Shown: positions 49,817 through 59,424, numbered from the stretch's first letter. The stretch is 64,000 bases of DNA from Bacillus taeanensis (GCF_003318295.1 NZ_QOCW01000001.1:423367-487366), one strand, 5' to 3'. Notes: a model not told the origin generated them from the sequence alone. Translations and numbers: made by a program.

Positions 49817-50596
49817 ATGAAAAAGAGTATTGATGAGGTCCGAAAACGTCATAAAGAGAGAAAAAAAGAGCGCACTCGTTATGACAATTTTCAATCTCAA
49901 CCACCTTTTATAGAGGAAGAAAAGGAACATTCAATTTCTTCTCCTTTTAAAAAAGAAGAACAACCGCTCCATCCTTTGTTTAATAAAGAGGCATTTTTAA
50001 TAAAGATCACGCTTTCCGTTTGTTTGTTTCTTATCGTGGGGATCCTCTTTAAACAAAATACACCATTTGCTCAAACAGGTCAGCAAGTTGTGCGTCATTC
50101 ATTTCAGCAGGAATTTCAATTTGCGGCAGTTTCTTCATGGTATGAAGAGCAATTTGGTAAACCGTTAGTATTATTTCCCGAGAAAAAAACCGATACTAAT
50201 AATGAACAAAAGAATCAATTCGTTAACAGTTTTGCTGAAGCTTACGCGGTACCGGCAAGCGGGAAGGTTACTGAAAATTTCAGTAAAAATGGTCAAGGAA
50301 TTCTTCTTGAAACAGGACCTGATGAGCAGATTGGTGCAGTTAGGGAAGGATTTGTAAGCTTTATAGGTGAAGAAGAAGATATCGGGAAAACCGTTGTGAT
50401 TCAACATGATGATGGCAGTGAATCTTGGTATGGAAAATTGGCAAATATTGAAGTGAAATTATATGATTTTGTAGAACGCGGGGAGCAGGTCGGAAGCGCA
50501 ACAACAGATCAAGATGCAAATTTGGGGATATTTTACTTTGCTCTGAAGCAGGGTGAATCGTTTATTGATCCTATCCAGGTGATTTCATTTGATTAA
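49817..50596 (+). CDS. spoIVFA: Stage IV sporulation protein SpoIVFA
   Basis: A 259-residue bitopic protein with a charged N-terminal cytoplasmic part, one membrane helix (about 60-80), and an extracellular LytM/M23-like domain (about 150-255, AVREGFVSFIGEEEDIGKTV, DDGSESWYGKLANIE). M23 metal ligands are not evident, fitting a non-enzymatic role. SpoIVFA holds and inhibits the SpoIVFB protease in the outer forespore membrane until signalled by SpoIVB. Start ATG 49817 or 49814; both follow GAGGAAGGG. It overlaps spoIVFB by 8 bp. Confidence 0.93.
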   Translation: MKKSIDEVRKRHKERKKERTRYDNFQSQPPFIEEEKEHSISSPFKKEEQPLHPLFNKEAFLIKITLSVCLFLIVGILFKQNTPFAQTGQQVVRHSFQQEFQFAAVSSWYEEQFGKPLVLFPEKKTDTNNEQKNQFVNSFAEAYAVPASGKVTENFSKNGQGILLETGPDEQIGAVREGFVSFIGEEEDIGKTVVIQHDDGSESWYGKLANIEVKLYDFVERGEQVGSATTDQDANLGIFYFALKQGESFIDPIQVISFD

Positions 50597-51440
50597 TAAA
50601 TTTGTTATTCATCCACTCTTTTGGGCTGTATTTAGTATTTCAATGATTACAGGGCATTTTCGCGATTTTATTCTTGTATTTTGTCTAATTTTCATTCATG
50701 AGATAGGGCATACTGGAGCGGCCTATTTTTTTGGTTGGCGGATTAAGAAAATTGTATTTCTTCCGTTTGGTGGAGTAGCAGAAGTGGATGAGCATGGCAA
50801 TAAGCCGTTTAGGGAGGAGTTCATTGTTGTAATGGCTGGTCCATGTCAGCATATCTGGATGACTGGTGCTGCTTATTTTTTAATGACCTTTAATATATGG
50901 GATCCTGCATTTTACGAGCAATTTTTAACATATAATTTCATGATCTTATTTTTTAATTTGCTTCCGATTTGGCCGTTAGATGGTGGAAAACTGTTATTTT
51001 TAGCGTGTGCACGACGTTATCCATTTAAACGTGCACACCTTGTTTCGTTGGTTATTTCTCTTCATTTCCTTATCGTTTTTGCAATGGTCTGTTTCATTTT
51101 TTACCCTTTTCAATTAAATGTTTTTATTATTATCCTTTTTCTGGGAGCTGCTCATTATAGGGAATGGCGGCATCACCCATATATATACTTGCGGTTTTTA
51201 CTAGAACGTTATCATGCACAAAAACGAGATTGCGAAAAGCAGTTGTTTATTGAAGTTCAAGAAACAGCATTTCTTCAAGATGTGTTAAAAACTTTTCGAA
51301 AAGGGGTTTCACATCGTATTATATTAAAGCAAGGTATGAAACCAAGGCATCCTATCATAAATGAATATGACTTATTACATCTTTTTTTTAAAGAACAAAA
51401 AGCATGGTCTACCGTAGCAGAGTGTTTTCATTCAAAATGA
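50589..51440 (+). CDS. spoIVFB: Site-2-type intramembrane metalloprotease SpoIVFB
   Basis: A 283-residue S2P-family protease that cleaves pro-sigmaK in the mother cell. The zinc site HExxH is H37-E38-x-x-H41 (FIHEIGHTGAAYF), the third ligand Asp lies in LLPIWPLDGGKLLF, and there are about six hydrophobic segments plus a C-terminal CBS-like soluble part. TTG 50589 starts within the last codons of spoIVFA, so the pair is translationally coupled. Confidence 0.95.
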   Translation: MINKFVIHPLFWAVFSISMITGHFRDFILVFCLIFIHEIGHTGAAYFFGWRIKKIVFLPFGGVAEVDEHGNKPFREEFIVVMAGPCQHIWMTGAAYFLMTFNIWDPAFYEQFLTYNFMILFFNLLPIWPLDGGKLLFLACARRYPFKRAHLVSLVISLHFLIVFAMVCFIFYPFQLNVFIIILFLGAAHYREWRHHPYIYLRFLLERYHAQKRDCEKQLFIEVQETAFLQDVLKTFRKGVSHRIILKQGMKPRHPIINEYDLLHLFFKEQKAWSTVAECFHSK

Positions 51441-51478
51441 AAATTGGAGATGGTTTCAAATAGAAAGGGTTTGCTTTT

Positions 51479-52945
51479 GTGAAAAAAATATTAATGAATC
51501 TTACAACAAGGCAGCAGCGTGTTGCGATTGTTGAAAATGGAAAAACAATAGAGTTTTTTGTACAAGAGTCTGAAAGTGAAGAAACAGTTGGAAATATTTA
51601 TAAAGGAAAAGTAACAAAGGTGCTTCCAGGAATGCAGGCGGTTTTTGTTGATATAGGTATGGATAAAAATGGTTATTTGTCACGCGATGAATTAGCGCAG
51701 GAGCGCCTACAGGGAAAGAGTCAAATTTCACAAGCTGTTAAAGAAGGGGAAGAAATTCTTGTTCAAGTAACAAAAGAAGCTGTAGGAACAAAAGGACCAC
51801 GTTTAACAGAGAAAGTTTCTATTCCTGGCATTTATATGGTATTTATGCCAAAAGATCAATATATTGGTGTTTCAAAAAACATGCCTCAGGGTATTCGAGC
51901 AAGCTGGCGCGAATTTGGAAAGAACCTTTGTGAAAATAAAGAAGGCGTTATTATTCGTACAGCTGCTCAGAATCACTCATTTGAAGAAGCATCACAGGAG
52001 TTTTTTTATTTAAAGAAAGTATGGAAGAACATCTTAGCGAATGCAAAGCATGTTTCTCGACCTTCTTTAGTTTATAGAGATCTTACATTAACTTCAAAGG
52101 TCATCCGTGATTTTGCTTTTCATAAAATTGAAGAAATTATTGTTGATGATTATGAAGAATGGCGAAAATTAAGCGAGCGCTTATCCCCTTATCCGCAATT
52201 AAAAGATAAGTTAATCCTATATAAAGAAAAAGAACAGCTTTTTCTTTATTACGGAATTGAAAGCGAACTGCTAAAAGCGCTTAAGCGAATTGTATGGTTA
52301 AAAGATGGCATTTACCTTGTAATTGACCAAACAGAAGCTTTAACAAGTATTGATGTAAATACTGGGAAGTTTACTGGAAAAATTAATTTAAGGGAAACGG
52401 TCTTAAAAGCTAATAAAGAAGCAGCTAAAGAAATTGCAAGACAGCTTAGACTCCGTGATATTGGCGGCATTATTTTAATTGACTTTATTAGTATGAAAAC
52501 GAAAGAAGATGAGCAGCTTGTCATTGATGAATTAACGAATGCTTTAAAATATGATCGAGTGACAGCAAAAATTTTTGGTTTTACAAAGTTAGGTTTACTA
52601 GAAATGACAAGGAAAAAGGAACGCAAAACACTTCTTGAATCTCATTCCGTTCGCTGTGAAGTATGTGATGGAACAGGCTATCATTTATCACTTGAGACGG
52701 TTCTTTTTCGTATCGAGAGGGATCTTTTAGAATATCGTCATACTATTGAAGAGGCGATATGGCTTGAAGTCTCAAGTGAAATTTATCATGAACTAAAAAA
52801 ATCAGTTGACCATTATGAAGCGTATTTAGAAGATAAAATCGGTCGAAAACTGATTGTAACAGAAAGTGTATCGAGTACAAGAGAAGAATATAAAATTCGG
52901 CATATTGGCTCAGCAGCTGACATTCACAAGCGCATTAATAGTTAG
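51479..52945 (+). CDS. rng: Ribonuclease E/G family protein
   Basis: A 488-residue endoribonuclease of the RNase E/G catalytic-core type. The S1-like domain lies at about 35-125 (VGNIYKGKVTKVLPGMQAVFVDIGMDKNGYL). The catalytic Mg site has Asp in TSIDVNTGKFTGK and in GGIILIDFISMK. The zinc-link is CEVCDGTGYH (CxxCxG). Start GTG 51479 behind AAAGGG. It has the length of RNase G, without the long C-terminal scaffold of RNase E. B. subtilis 168 lacks such an enzyme and relies on RNase Y and RNase J, while many other bacilli carry it just before rplU, as here. Confidence 0.93.
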   Translation: MKKILMNLTTRQQRVAIVENGKTIEFFVQESESEETVGNIYKGKVTKVLPGMQAVFVDIGMDKNGYLSRDELAQERLQGKSQISQAVKEGEEILVQVTKEAVGTKGPRLTEKVSIPGIYMVFMPKDQYIGVSKNMPQGIRASWREFGKNLCENKEGVIIRTAAQNHSFEEASQEFFYLKKVWKNILANAKHVSRPSLVYRDLTLTSKVIRDFAFHKIEEIIVDDYEEWRKLSERLSPYPQLKDKLILYKEKEQLFLYYGIESELLKALKRIVWLKDGIYLVIDQTEALTSIDVNTGKFTGKINLRETVLKANKEAAKEIARQLRLRDIGGIILIDFISMKTKEDEQLVIDELTNALKYDRVTAKIFGFTKLGLLEMTRKKERKTLLESHSVRCEVCDGTGYHLSLETVLFRIERDLLEYRHTIEEAIWLEVSSEIYHELKKSVDHYEAYLEDKIGRKLIVTESVSSTREEYKIRHIGSAADIHKRINS

Positions 52946-52965
52946 AGTGAATCATAGATAACCAA

Positions 52966-52993
52966 TTGACAATTAGGAGTTTTTTATGATAAT
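52966..52993 (+). promoter_or_regulatory. SigmaA promoter of the rplU operon
   Basis: Consensus TTGACA (52966-52971) and GATAAT (52988-52993) are 16 bp apart and lie just before the L21 leader. Confidence 0.8.
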
Positions 52994-53004
52994 ATCTTAT
53001 ACGT

Positions 53005-53095
53005 TAGTTCGTTTGGAGCACCCAAAGAGCTACAACCGCACAGAGCAGGTTTTTAAGCATTGTCACCTGTAATGGCGAGTCTTAGACAAATAGGA
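53005..53095 (+). ncRNA. L21 leader (rplU 5' regulatory RNA)
   Basis: The 100-nt leader between the promoter and rplU carries the pattern seen in Firmicute L21 leaders: GGAGCACCCAAAGAGCTAC, then ACCGCACAGAGCAGGTTTTT and CACCTGTAATGGCGAGTC. It presumably binds L21 for autoregulation. Assignment is by recognition of sequence and position; pairing was not computed. Confidence 0.7.
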
Positions 53096-53105
53096 GGTGC
53101 ATGTC

Positions 53106-53414
53106 ATGTACGCAATTATTGAAACTGGTGGTAAGCAGATTAAAGTTCAAGAAGGTCAAGAGATCTTTATTGAAAAATTAGACGTTGAAGCTGGCGAAAC
53201 TGTTACATTTGATAAAGTGTTAATGGTTGGCGGCGAAAGCGTAAAAGTAGGAAGCCCTGTTGTTGAAGGTGCTACTGTAACTGCGAAGGTTGAAAAAAAT
53301 GGCCGCGGTAAGAAAGTCATCGTTTACAAAATGAAAGCGAAGAAAAACTATCACCGTAAACAAGGTCATCGTCAGCCTTACACAAAAGTTGTTATTGAAA
53401 AAATCAACGCATAA
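53106..53414 (+). CDS. rplU: 50S ribosomal protein L21
   Basis: A 102-residue ribosomal protein, start [16 protein letters not shown], with the C-terminal signature [19 protein letters not shown]. The ATG at 53106 lies 8 bp after AGGAGG; an in-frame GTG at 53097 lies inside that site. It heads the conserved rplU-prp-rpmA cluster. Confidence 0.97.
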   Translation: MYAIIETGGKQIKVQEGQEIFIEKLDVEAGETVTFDKVLMVGGESVKVGSPVVEGATVTAKVEKNGRGKKVIVYKMKAKKNYHRKQGHRQPYTKVVIEKINA

Positions 53415-53422
53415 GGTTAAAA

Positions 53423-53749
53423 ATGATTACTGTTAATGTAAACAGGAATAAACAAAAGCAAATACTATCATTTACAATGAGTGGACATGCAGAAGCAGGA
53501 CCATATGGATATGATATTGTATGTGCAGGCGCATCGGCAGTATCATTTGGTACAGTTAATGCTATTCATTCATTATGTGATGTTGAGCTAATAATTGACA
53601 TGGAAGAAGATGGCGGCTTTCTTCGCTGTGATGTTCCGAAAGGGTTACCGACGGACATCGACGAGAAAGTACAGCTTCTTCTTGAAGCGATGGTTGTATC
53701 GTTAAAGTCGATTGCCTCTGAATATGGTAAACATATTCGAATTTCTTAA
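53423..53749 (+). CDS. prp: Ribosomal-processing cysteine protease Prp (YsxB)
   Basis: A 108-residue protease that removes the N-terminal extension of ribosomal protein L27 in Firmicutes. The catalytic pair is H22 (SGHAEAG) and C34 (YDIVCAGAS), the same spacing as the characterised Staphylococcus aureus enzyme. It is encoded between L21 and its substrate L27. It starts at ATG 53423 only 8 bp after rplU, with AAGGTTA as weak site. Confidence 0.95.
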   Translation: MITVNVNRNKQKQILSFTMSGHAEAGPYGYDIVCAGASAVSFGTVNAIHSLCDVELIIDMEEDGGFLRCDVPKGLPTDIDEKVQLLLEAMVVSLKSIASEYGKHIRIS

Positions 53750-53767
53750 ATATAGGAGGTGGAACTT

Positions 53768-54058
53768 ATGCTAAAAATGAACCTTCAGTTTTTCGCGAGT
53801 AAAAAAGGTGTAGGTAGTACGAAGAACGGTCGTGATTCGATTGCAAAACGCCTTGGTGCAAAACGTGCTGATGGTCAATTCGTAACAGGTGGTTCAATTC
53901 TTTACCGTCAACGCGGTACAAAAATTTATCCTGGTGCAAATGTTGGCCGTGGTGGAGATGACACACTTTATGCAAAAATCGACGGCGTAGTTAAATTCGA
54001 GCGCTATGGTCGTAACAATAAAAAAGTAAGTGTTTATCCAGCTGCACAAGAAGCATAA
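53768..54058 (+). CDS. rpmA: 50S ribosomal protein L27, with cleavable N-terminal extension
   Basis: A 96-residue protein. The first nine residues, MLKMNLQFF, precede [15 protein letters not shown], where mature L27 starts; LQFF/A is the Prp cleavage motif of Firmicutes. Cleavage is required because the L27 N-terminus reaches the peptidyl transferase centre. The ATG at 53768 follows AGGAGGTGG; the in-frame GTG at 53759 lies within that site. Confidence 0.97.
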   Translation: MLKMNLQFFASKKGVGSTKNGRDSIAKRLGAKRADGQFVTGGSILYRQRGTKIYPGANVGRGGDDTLYAKIDGVVKFERYGRNNKKVSVYPAAQEA

Positions 54059-54064
54059 GCAAAT

Positions 54065-54098
54065 AAAAAACTCTAACCTTCAGGGTTAGAGTTTTTTA
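54065..54098 (+). terminator. Terminator after rpmA
   Basis: AAAAACTCTAACC, loop TTCAG, GGTTAGAGTTTTTT: a perfect stem with a T-run. Confidence 0.94.
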
Positions 54099-54169
54099 TT
54101 TGGAAACCTTTCAGTAAGTTTAAGAATTTTGCTATAATGAAGGAAATTGTAAAAACTAGGAGTGCCAAC

Positions 54170-54721
54170 ATGTCTGAAAAATGGGATACGATTGATTTAT
54201 TGCGTCATGCTCGTCATGATTGGTTAAACCGTCTTCAATTAATTAAAGGAAATATAGCGTTAGATCATATTGACCGGGCTAACATGATAATTGACGAAAT
54301 TGTAATACAAGCAAGACAGGAAGCTAAGTTGTCTAATTTAGGGATGCCCACACTTGTGGAAAAACTATTAACCTTTAATTGGCATAACCATCATTATAGG
54401 CTTGAGTTTGAAGTAATAGGTGACGAACTTAATTTATCAAGCTTTGAAGAAGGATTAACATTAGGGATAAAATCACTCTTTTCTGCACTTGATTCCTCGG
54501 TTGATGAATTGTTTGAAAATCATTTGTTATTTACTTTTCAGCTGTTGGATGAAGAAATACGGCTGATTATTGATTTTAATGGGAAGATTACAAATATAGA
54601 ATCCATAAAAAGTTGGGTGAAAGAAGTAGAAAATCAAACGAGGACGTTTTCGGTTATTAGTTCGCATGTACAAGAGGATGAGTTTGTAGTAACTTTGCAG
54701 CTAAATGATAGCGTTGCGTAA
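54170..54721 (+). CDS. spo0B: Sporulation phosphotransferase Spo0B
   Basis: A 183-residue protein that relays phosphate from Spo0F to Spo0A in the sporulation phosphorelay. The helical hairpin has the phosphorylated histidine H16 in [17 protein letters not shown] (equivalent to His30 in B. subtilis), and a degenerate ATPase-like C-terminal domain follows. The ATG at 54170 follows AGGAGTG; the extended in-frame start at 54137 lacks a site. It is cotranscribed with obg, which starts 14 bp after it. Confidence 0.95.
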   Translation: MSEKWDTIDLLRHARHDWLNRLQLIKGNIALDHIDRANMIIDEIVIQARQEAKLSNLGMPTLVEKLLTFNWHNHHYRLEFEVIGDELNLSSFEEGLTLGIKSLFSALDSSVDELFENHLLFTFQLLDEEIRLIIDFNGKITNIESIKSWVKEVENQTRTFSVISSHVQEDEFVVTLQLNDSVA

Positions 54722-54735
54722 AACGAGGTGAAAGC

Positions 54736-56022
54736 ATGTTTTTAGATCAAGCAAAAGTATATGTAAAGGCCGGGGACGGCGGAAATGGGATGGTGGCGTT
54801 TCGCCGTGAAAAATATGTTCCCAATGGCGGTCCTGCTGGCGGTGATGGTGGAAATGGTGCCGATATTATTTTTGAGGTTGAAGAAGGCCTAAGAACGTTA
54901 ATGGATTTTCGCTATAATAAGCACTTTAAAGCCAAACGCGGAGAACATGGCATGTCTAAAAATCAGCATGGTCGAAATGCTGAAGAAATGGTAGTAAAAG
55001 TTCCCCCTGGTACAGTTGTAACAGATGATGAGACAGGGGCTGTAGTTGCAGACTTAACTGAGCATGGACAGCGGGCTGTGATTGCGCGAGGGGGTCGCGG
55101 CGGACGCGGTAATACTCGTTTTGCAACACCAGCAAATCCAGCACCGGAACTATCTGAAAATGGAGAACCAGGACAAGAGCGGAATTTAACTCTTGAGCTT
55201 AAACTTCTTGCTGATGTTGGCCTTGTCGGTTTTCCAAGTGTAGGGAAATCTACACTTTTATCAGTTGTTTCTGCAGCAAAGCCTAAAATTGCTGAATATC
55301 ATTTTACAACCATTACGCCAAATCTAGGGGTAGTGGATACTGGAGATGGCCGGAGCTTTGTCATGGCTGATTTACCTGGATTAATTGAAGGGGCCCATGA
55401 AGGAATTGGGCTTGGTCACCAATTTCTTCGTCATATTGAACGTACGAGAGTTATTGTTCATGTGATTGATATGTCGGCAATGGAAGGCCGCGATCCATAC
55501 GATGATTACTTAAAGATTAATGAAGAATTAAAGCAGTACAATATGAGATTTACAGAACGGCCGCAAATTATTGTTGCAAACAAAATGGATATGCCTGACT
55601 CAGAAGCGAATTTAGAACAATTTAAGGAGAAACTTCAAGAGAAGTATCCAATTTTTCCGATTTCAGCGGTAACAAGACAAGGTCTTCGTGAGCTGCTTTT
55701 TGAAATCGCTGATGTGCTGGAGAAAACACCAGAATTCCCATTAGAAGCAGTTGAGGAAGAAGGGGAATCTCGGATTGTTTATCGTCATCAAAAAGAAGAA
55801 ATAGGATTTAACATTACAAGAGACCCAGATGGTGCATTTGTCGTAAGCGGTCCAAAAATTGAAAAACTTTTTAAAATGACGGATTTTACAAGAGATGAAA
55901 ATGTTCGCCGGTTTGCAAGACAACTTCGCGGTATGGGTGTTGATGATGCGCTGCGTGAGCGTGGTGCTCAAGATGGGGATACTATTCGCTTATTGGATTT
56001 TGAATTTGAATTTATTGATTAA
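54736..56022 (+). CDS. obg: GTPase Obg (CgtA)
   Basis: A 428-residue essential GTPase for 50S assembly and general stress signalling. The glycine-rich Obg fold (1-158) starts [20 protein letters not shown]1 is GFPSVGKST (from G165), G3 is [12 protein letters not shown]4 is ANKMDMPD. The C-terminal OCT domain (about 345-428) is the Firmicute type. ATG 54736 follows ACGAGGTG. Confidence 0.97.
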   Translation: MFLDQAKVYVKAGDGGNGMVAFRREKYVPNGGPAGGDGGNGADIIFEVEEGLRTLMDFRYNKHFKAKRGEHGMSKNQHGRNAEEMVVKVPPGTVVTDDETGAVVADLTEHGQRAVIARGGRGGRGNTRFATPANPAPELSENGEPGQERNLTLELKLLADVGLVGFPSVGKSTLLSVVSAAKPKIAEYHFTTITPNLGVVDTGDGRSFVMADLPGLIEGAHEGIGLGHQFLRHIERTRVIVHVIDMSAMEGRDPYDDYLKINEELKQYNMRFTERPQIIVANKMDMPDSEANLEQFKEKLQEKYPIFPISAVTRQGLRELLFEIADVLEKTPEFPLEAVEEEGESRIVYRHQKEEIGFNITRDPDGAFVVSGPKIEKLFKMTDFTRDENVRRFARQLRGMGVDDALRERGAQDGDTIRLLDFEFEFID

Positions 56023-56041
56023 CAGCACGGTTCCTCATGAT

Positions 56042-56078
56042 AAAAAAACTGTCTTCCTTCAAGAAGGCAGTTTTTATT
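56042..56078 (+). terminator. Terminator after obg
   Basis: AAAAAACTGTCTTC, loop CTTCAA, GAAGGCAGTTTTT, then ATTT. One wobble pair in the stem. Confidence 0.92.
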
Positions 56079-56199
56079 TCCCTTTCTTAAAATTATTAAT
56101 AGACAAAACTCTTTTAATGAGGTATCATTGTCAAAACGTTCTTACAATTTTATTCTATATGAATAACCTTTTAGTATAAATTTAAGTGAGGTTATTAAG

Positions 56200-56652
56200 T
56201 TGGAAAATAATAAAAAAGATCAATACTATTTAGTAAGAGAAGACGTACTATCAGAATCAATGCAGAAAGCGTTAGAAGCAAAATCATTGCTTGAAAGAGG
56301 AAAAGTTGAAACAGTAAATGATGCCGTTAAACACGTTGGCTTAAGCCGCAGTGCTTTTTATAAATACCGTGATGGGATTTTTCCTTTTCATGCTTTAGTA
56401 AAAGAGAAAATTATGACGATTTTTCTTAATTTAGAAGATCGTTCTGGGGCATTATCAGGGGTGCTTCAAACTGTAGCATCGCTTGGCTGTAATGTTTTAA
56501 CAATTAATCAAACCATACCACTGCGCGGCCGGGCTAATGTTACGCTTTCGGTTGAAACAGGATCTATGCATGTTGAAATAAGTGAACTCTTAAAGCAGTT
56601 AAAAGCGTTAGAGGCGGTTGAACGAGCGGAAGTTATCGGTTCAGGTGCTTAA
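56200..56652 (+). CDS. pheB: ACT domain protein PheB
   Basis: A 150-residue protein with an N-terminal helix-turn-helix-like part ([20 protein letters not shown], about residues 39-58) and a C-terminal ACT domain (about 70-148, [20 protein letters not shown]). It is encoded ahead of pheA in Bacillus; its exact role is not established and an aromatic amino acid sensing regulator is plausible. TTG 56200 follows AAGTGAGG. Confidence 0.9.
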   Translation: MENNKKDQYYLVREDVLSESMQKALEAKSLLERGKVETVNDAVKHVGLSRSAFYKYRDGIFPFHALVKEKIMTIFLNLEDRSGALSGVLQTVASLGCNVLTINQTIPLRGRANVTLSVETGSMHVEISELLKQLKALEAVERAEVIGSGA

Positions 56653-56717
56653 ATGATAAAGAAGTAATATATATTCTTGTATAGAGAGGTATGGAAGAGA
56701 CGGGAGGAATCTATTTT

Positions 56718-57599
56718 ATGGATAAAATTGGTTATTTAGGTCCGAATGGAACATTTACAGAATATGCAGCAAAAACAATGTTTCCAAAAGAAGCGTTTAT
56801 TCCTTATAAAACCATTCCAAATTGTATTGATGCAGTAATGGAAGGGGAAATTGATTTTGCAGTTGTCCCGATTGAGAATACAATTGAAGGATCTGTTAAT
56901 TTAACAATTGATTATTTATTACACGAACAAACATTACCCATTGTTGCGGAAATTGTAGTGCCAATTGAACAGCATTTAATGGTACACCCTGCCATTGCTG
57001 ATCAGTGGGAACAGGTAGAAGCTGTTTATTCACATCCTCATGCAATTGCACAATGTCATCATTTTTTAAGAAATAAACTTTCAGAAGCTGAATTGAAATA
57101 TACAAATTCTACGGGATCAGCGGCAGAGTGGTTAAAAAACAATCCTAAGGAGTTAAGCGCTGCGATCGCTAATGAATTAGCAGCTAAAACATATGGTTTA
57201 ACCATTGTACAAAAAAATATTCATGATTTTGATAATAACCATACAAAGTTTGTCGTGCTAAATCGTCACAAAAAACCAGTAGAGAAAAATGATTTATACT
57301 GCGGTGATAAAACAACATTTATTGTTACATTGCCATCTGACTATACTGGGGCGCTTCATCAAGTACTTTCAGCATTTGCATGGAGGAAATTAAATTTATC
57401 AAAGATCGAATCTCGCCCAATGAAAACAGGACTTGGAAATTACTTTTTTATCATTGATATTGAAATGAAAGCAGATGACATTTTAATTCAAGGAGCAAAA
57501 AGTGAAATTGAAGCACTTGGCTGCGGCGTATCTATTTTAGGGAGCTATCCCTGTTTTTCGTCAGAAGTCAGTAAGAAAAAAGTAGGTGTTTCTTCTTAA
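56718..57599 (+). CDS. pheA: Prephenate dehydratase PheA
   Basis: A 293-residue enzyme converting prephenate to phenylpyruvate, for phenylalanine. The PDT domain (1-185) has IGYLGPNGTFTEYAA, VPIENTIEGSVN and the catalytic Thr region NHTKFVVLNR; the C-terminal ACT domain (about 200-280) has LSKIESRPMKTGLGNYFFII, containing the ESRP motif that binds Phe. The ATG at 56718 follows GGGAGG; the upstream in-frame ATG at 56691 lacks a site. Confidence 0.96.
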   Translation: MDKIGYLGPNGTFTEYAAKTMFPKEAFIPYKTIPNCIDAVMEGEIDFAVVPIENTIEGSVNLTIDYLLHEQTLPIVAEIVVPIEQHLMVHPAIADQWEQVEAVYSHPHAIAQCHHFLRNKLSEAELKYTNSTGSAAEWLKNNPKELSAAIANELAAKTYGLTIVQKNIHDFDNNHTKFVVLNRHKKPVEKNDLYCGDKTTFIVTLPSDYTGALHQVLSAFAWRKLNLSKIESRPMKTGLGNYFFIIDIEMKADDILIQGAKSEIEALGCGVSILGSYPCFSSEVSKKKVGVSS

Positions 57600-57600
57600 T

Positions 57601-57642
57601 AAAAAAGGATGTTCCTCTTTAACGAAGGAACATCTTTTTTTG
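57601..57642 (+). terminator. Terminator after pheA
   Basis: AAAAGGATGTTCC and GGAACATCTTTTTT form a long stem, followed by T's. It may also serve the convergent nadR gene. Confidence 0.9.
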
Positions 57643-57690
57643 TATATTACCTGTTAAAATCAATATCATTGTTTAACAGCGCCTTTTATA

Positions 57691-58236
57691 TTAATAGCTT
57701 GAGAGTAAGTAGCCTGACTTTTCTAATGCTTGACACGCTTCATTCAACTGTTCTTCTGTATCCGCTTCTAACTTATGAAGGTGAGTGCCATCTGTTAGCT
57801 CTGATAACAATGATGCTTCGGTGGACTCAATTTTTTGTAAAAACTGTTGAACATCGCGACGGCTTGATATCATTAATGAAGCAGTAAGCTCACCATAAAG
57901 TTGATGCTGAATGGTTACGTTACAAACAGTAACTCCATGATCAACAAGAATATTTAGCTCATTTTCTGTATCCTCAGGGCGATGATAACAAGCAATAACA
58001 CGCTGAAACTGTTTCTTTTCATCGGAAGTCTGCATATATAGATAGCCTTGTGCTGTTGCAACAATCGGCTCATTTCGCGCTTTTAATAATGAAATATCTT
58101 GTACAATAACTTGTCGGCTGACATTTGTTTTTTCTGCTAACGAGCTTCCTGTGAATGGTTCATTGCTTTCTTTAAGCCACTGTAGGATTAAATTTCGTCT
58201 CTGTTCGCCGAGTATTTTCTTTCCTTCTTCCTTCAA
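57691..58236 (-). CDS. nadR: Transcriptional repressor of NAD biosynthesis NadR (NiaR, YrxA)
   Basis: A 181-residue regulator with an N-terminal helix-turn-helix of HTH_11 type (RNLILQWLKESNEPFTGSSL, then AEKTNVSRQVIVQDISLLK) and a C-terminal 3H domain with conserved histidines (YHRPEDTENEL, VDHGVTVCNVTIQH, LTDGTHLHKLEA) that binds nicotinic acid. It represses the nad genes when niacin is present. The TTG at 58236 follows AAGGGGG on this strand. It lies behind nifS, divergent from nadB, as in B. subtilis. Confidence 0.92.
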   Translation of the reverse strand: MKEEGKKILGEQRRNLILQWLKESNEPFTGSSLAEKTNVSRQVIVQDISLLKARNEPIVATAQGYLYMQTSDEKKQFQRVIACYHRPEDTENELNILVDHGVTVCNVTIQHQLYGELTASLMISSRRDVQQFLQKIESTEASLLSELTDGTHLHKLEADTEEQLNEACQALEKSGYLLSSY

Positions 58237-58275
58237 ATTGCAATACCCCCTTAATTGTGAACCATTATCTGTGTT

Positions 58276-59424
58276 TTATACTTTACTTTCCCTATATGAT
58301 GAGGTCAAGCTTTTCACAATTTTATTGAAAATTTCTGCTGCATTTTTCACCTCTTCTTCTGTTGTATGAAATCCAAAAGAGAGACGAATTAATTCGCGTG
58401 CTTGCTCTTCTGATCTTCCAAGTGCGACCATTGTTTTAGACGCTTTAGAATGTCCTAGTTGACATGCCGTTCCGGTAGAAACAGCTAACCCATTTCGATT
58501 GCATTCAAGCATGATATATTGTCCTTCAATGCCTTTGATTCTTAAACCAATTATATATGGAGACTGGTTTTCAACATTACCCTCAATTACAATATGAGGT
58601 GATTGTATGGCAGATAGAAATAGGTAACGAAGCTGTTTTATTCGAGTTTTTTCTTCTTTTAACCTTTCAATGCATTCTTGTGCTGCTGTTACAAAACTGC
58701 ATATTCCAGGTACATTCACAGTTCCGGAGCGGAATCCCTTCTCATGGGAACTATTTGGAATAACTGGATGCCAGTTAACTTCAGGTGAAATATAAACAGC
58801 TCCAACTCCTTTTGGACCGTAGACTTTATGACTTGAAAGAGTAATACTTGACAAATGGCACTTATTTACATCAATCTCATGCTTACCGAAAGATTGAACA
58901 CAATCACTATGAAAAAGTATGTTTTTTTTATAAAGTAGATTTCCAATTTGTTCAAGTGGTTGAATGGTCCCGATTTCACTATTTACATGATTAATAGATA
59001 CTAGAATCGTTTGATTAGTAAGAGCTTCCTCTAAATCTTTTATACGAATTCTCCCTGTTTCATCAACAGGTAAATAGGTCACTTGAAATCCTTCTTCTTC
59101 TAACTTCGAGAATGTATTTAGTAAAGAAGAGTGCTCGACACTTGTTGTAATCAAGTGATTCCCTTTATGTCGATAAGCCTTTGCAAGAGATGAAAGAGCT
59201 AAATAGTTCCCTTCTGATCCCCCGCTTGTAAAATATATCCCAGCTTGATTTCCGCAAATAAGTGCTGCCAGCTGCTGACGAGCACTTTCTAATAATGAAG
59301 AGGCTTGTGTTCCGGTATCATGCAGACTGTGGCTGTTTCCGAAATATTCCTGTGAAACTTTTGTATATACGTAAAGTGCTTTTTCAGTCGGTGGAGTTGC
59401 TGCAGCATAATCTAGATAAATCAT
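58276..59424 (-). CDS. nifS: Cysteine desulfurase NifS (serving NAD synthesis)
   Basis: A 382-residue class-V PLP enzyme that takes sulfur from cysteine. It begins MIYLDYAAATPP. The PLP lysine lies in SSHKVYGPKGVGAVYI and the active-site cysteine in VSTGTACQLGHSKAS. In B. subtilis NifS builds the [4Fe-4S] cluster of quinolinate synthase NadA; here it is likewise divergent from nadBCA. I prefer ATG 59424; a GTG at 59433 is also in frame. Confidence 0.93.
   Translation of the reverse strand: MIYLDYAAATPPTEKALYVYTKVSQEYFGNSHSLHDTGTQASSLLESARQQLAALICGNQAGIYFTSGGSEGNYLALSSLAKAYRHKGNHLITTSVEHSSLLNTFSKLEEEGFQVTYLPVDETGRIRIKDLEEALTNQTILVSINHVNSEIGTIQPLEQIGNLLYKKNILFHSDCVQSFGKHEIDVNKCHLSSITLSSHKVYGPKGVGAVYISPEVNWHPVIPNSSHEKGFRSGTVNVPGICSFVTAAQECIERLKEEKTRIKQLRYLFLSAIQSPHIVIEGNVENQSPYIIGLRIKGIEGQYIMLECNRNGLAVSTGTACQLGHSKASKTMVALGRSEEQARELIRLSFGFHTTEEEVKNAAEIFNKIVKSLTSSYRESKV

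Noticed and set aside
54137..54169. N-terminal extension of spo0B from 54137
   Set aside because: No ribosome binding site ahead of it, while ATG 54170 has a good one and gives the family N-terminus.
55895..56179. 94-residue ORF overlapping the obg end and terminator
   Set aside because: It runs through the obg coding end and its terminator in another frame, with no start signal.
57609..57887. 92-residue + strand ORF opposite nadR
   Set aside because: Shadow of the nadR coding strand; no independent support.
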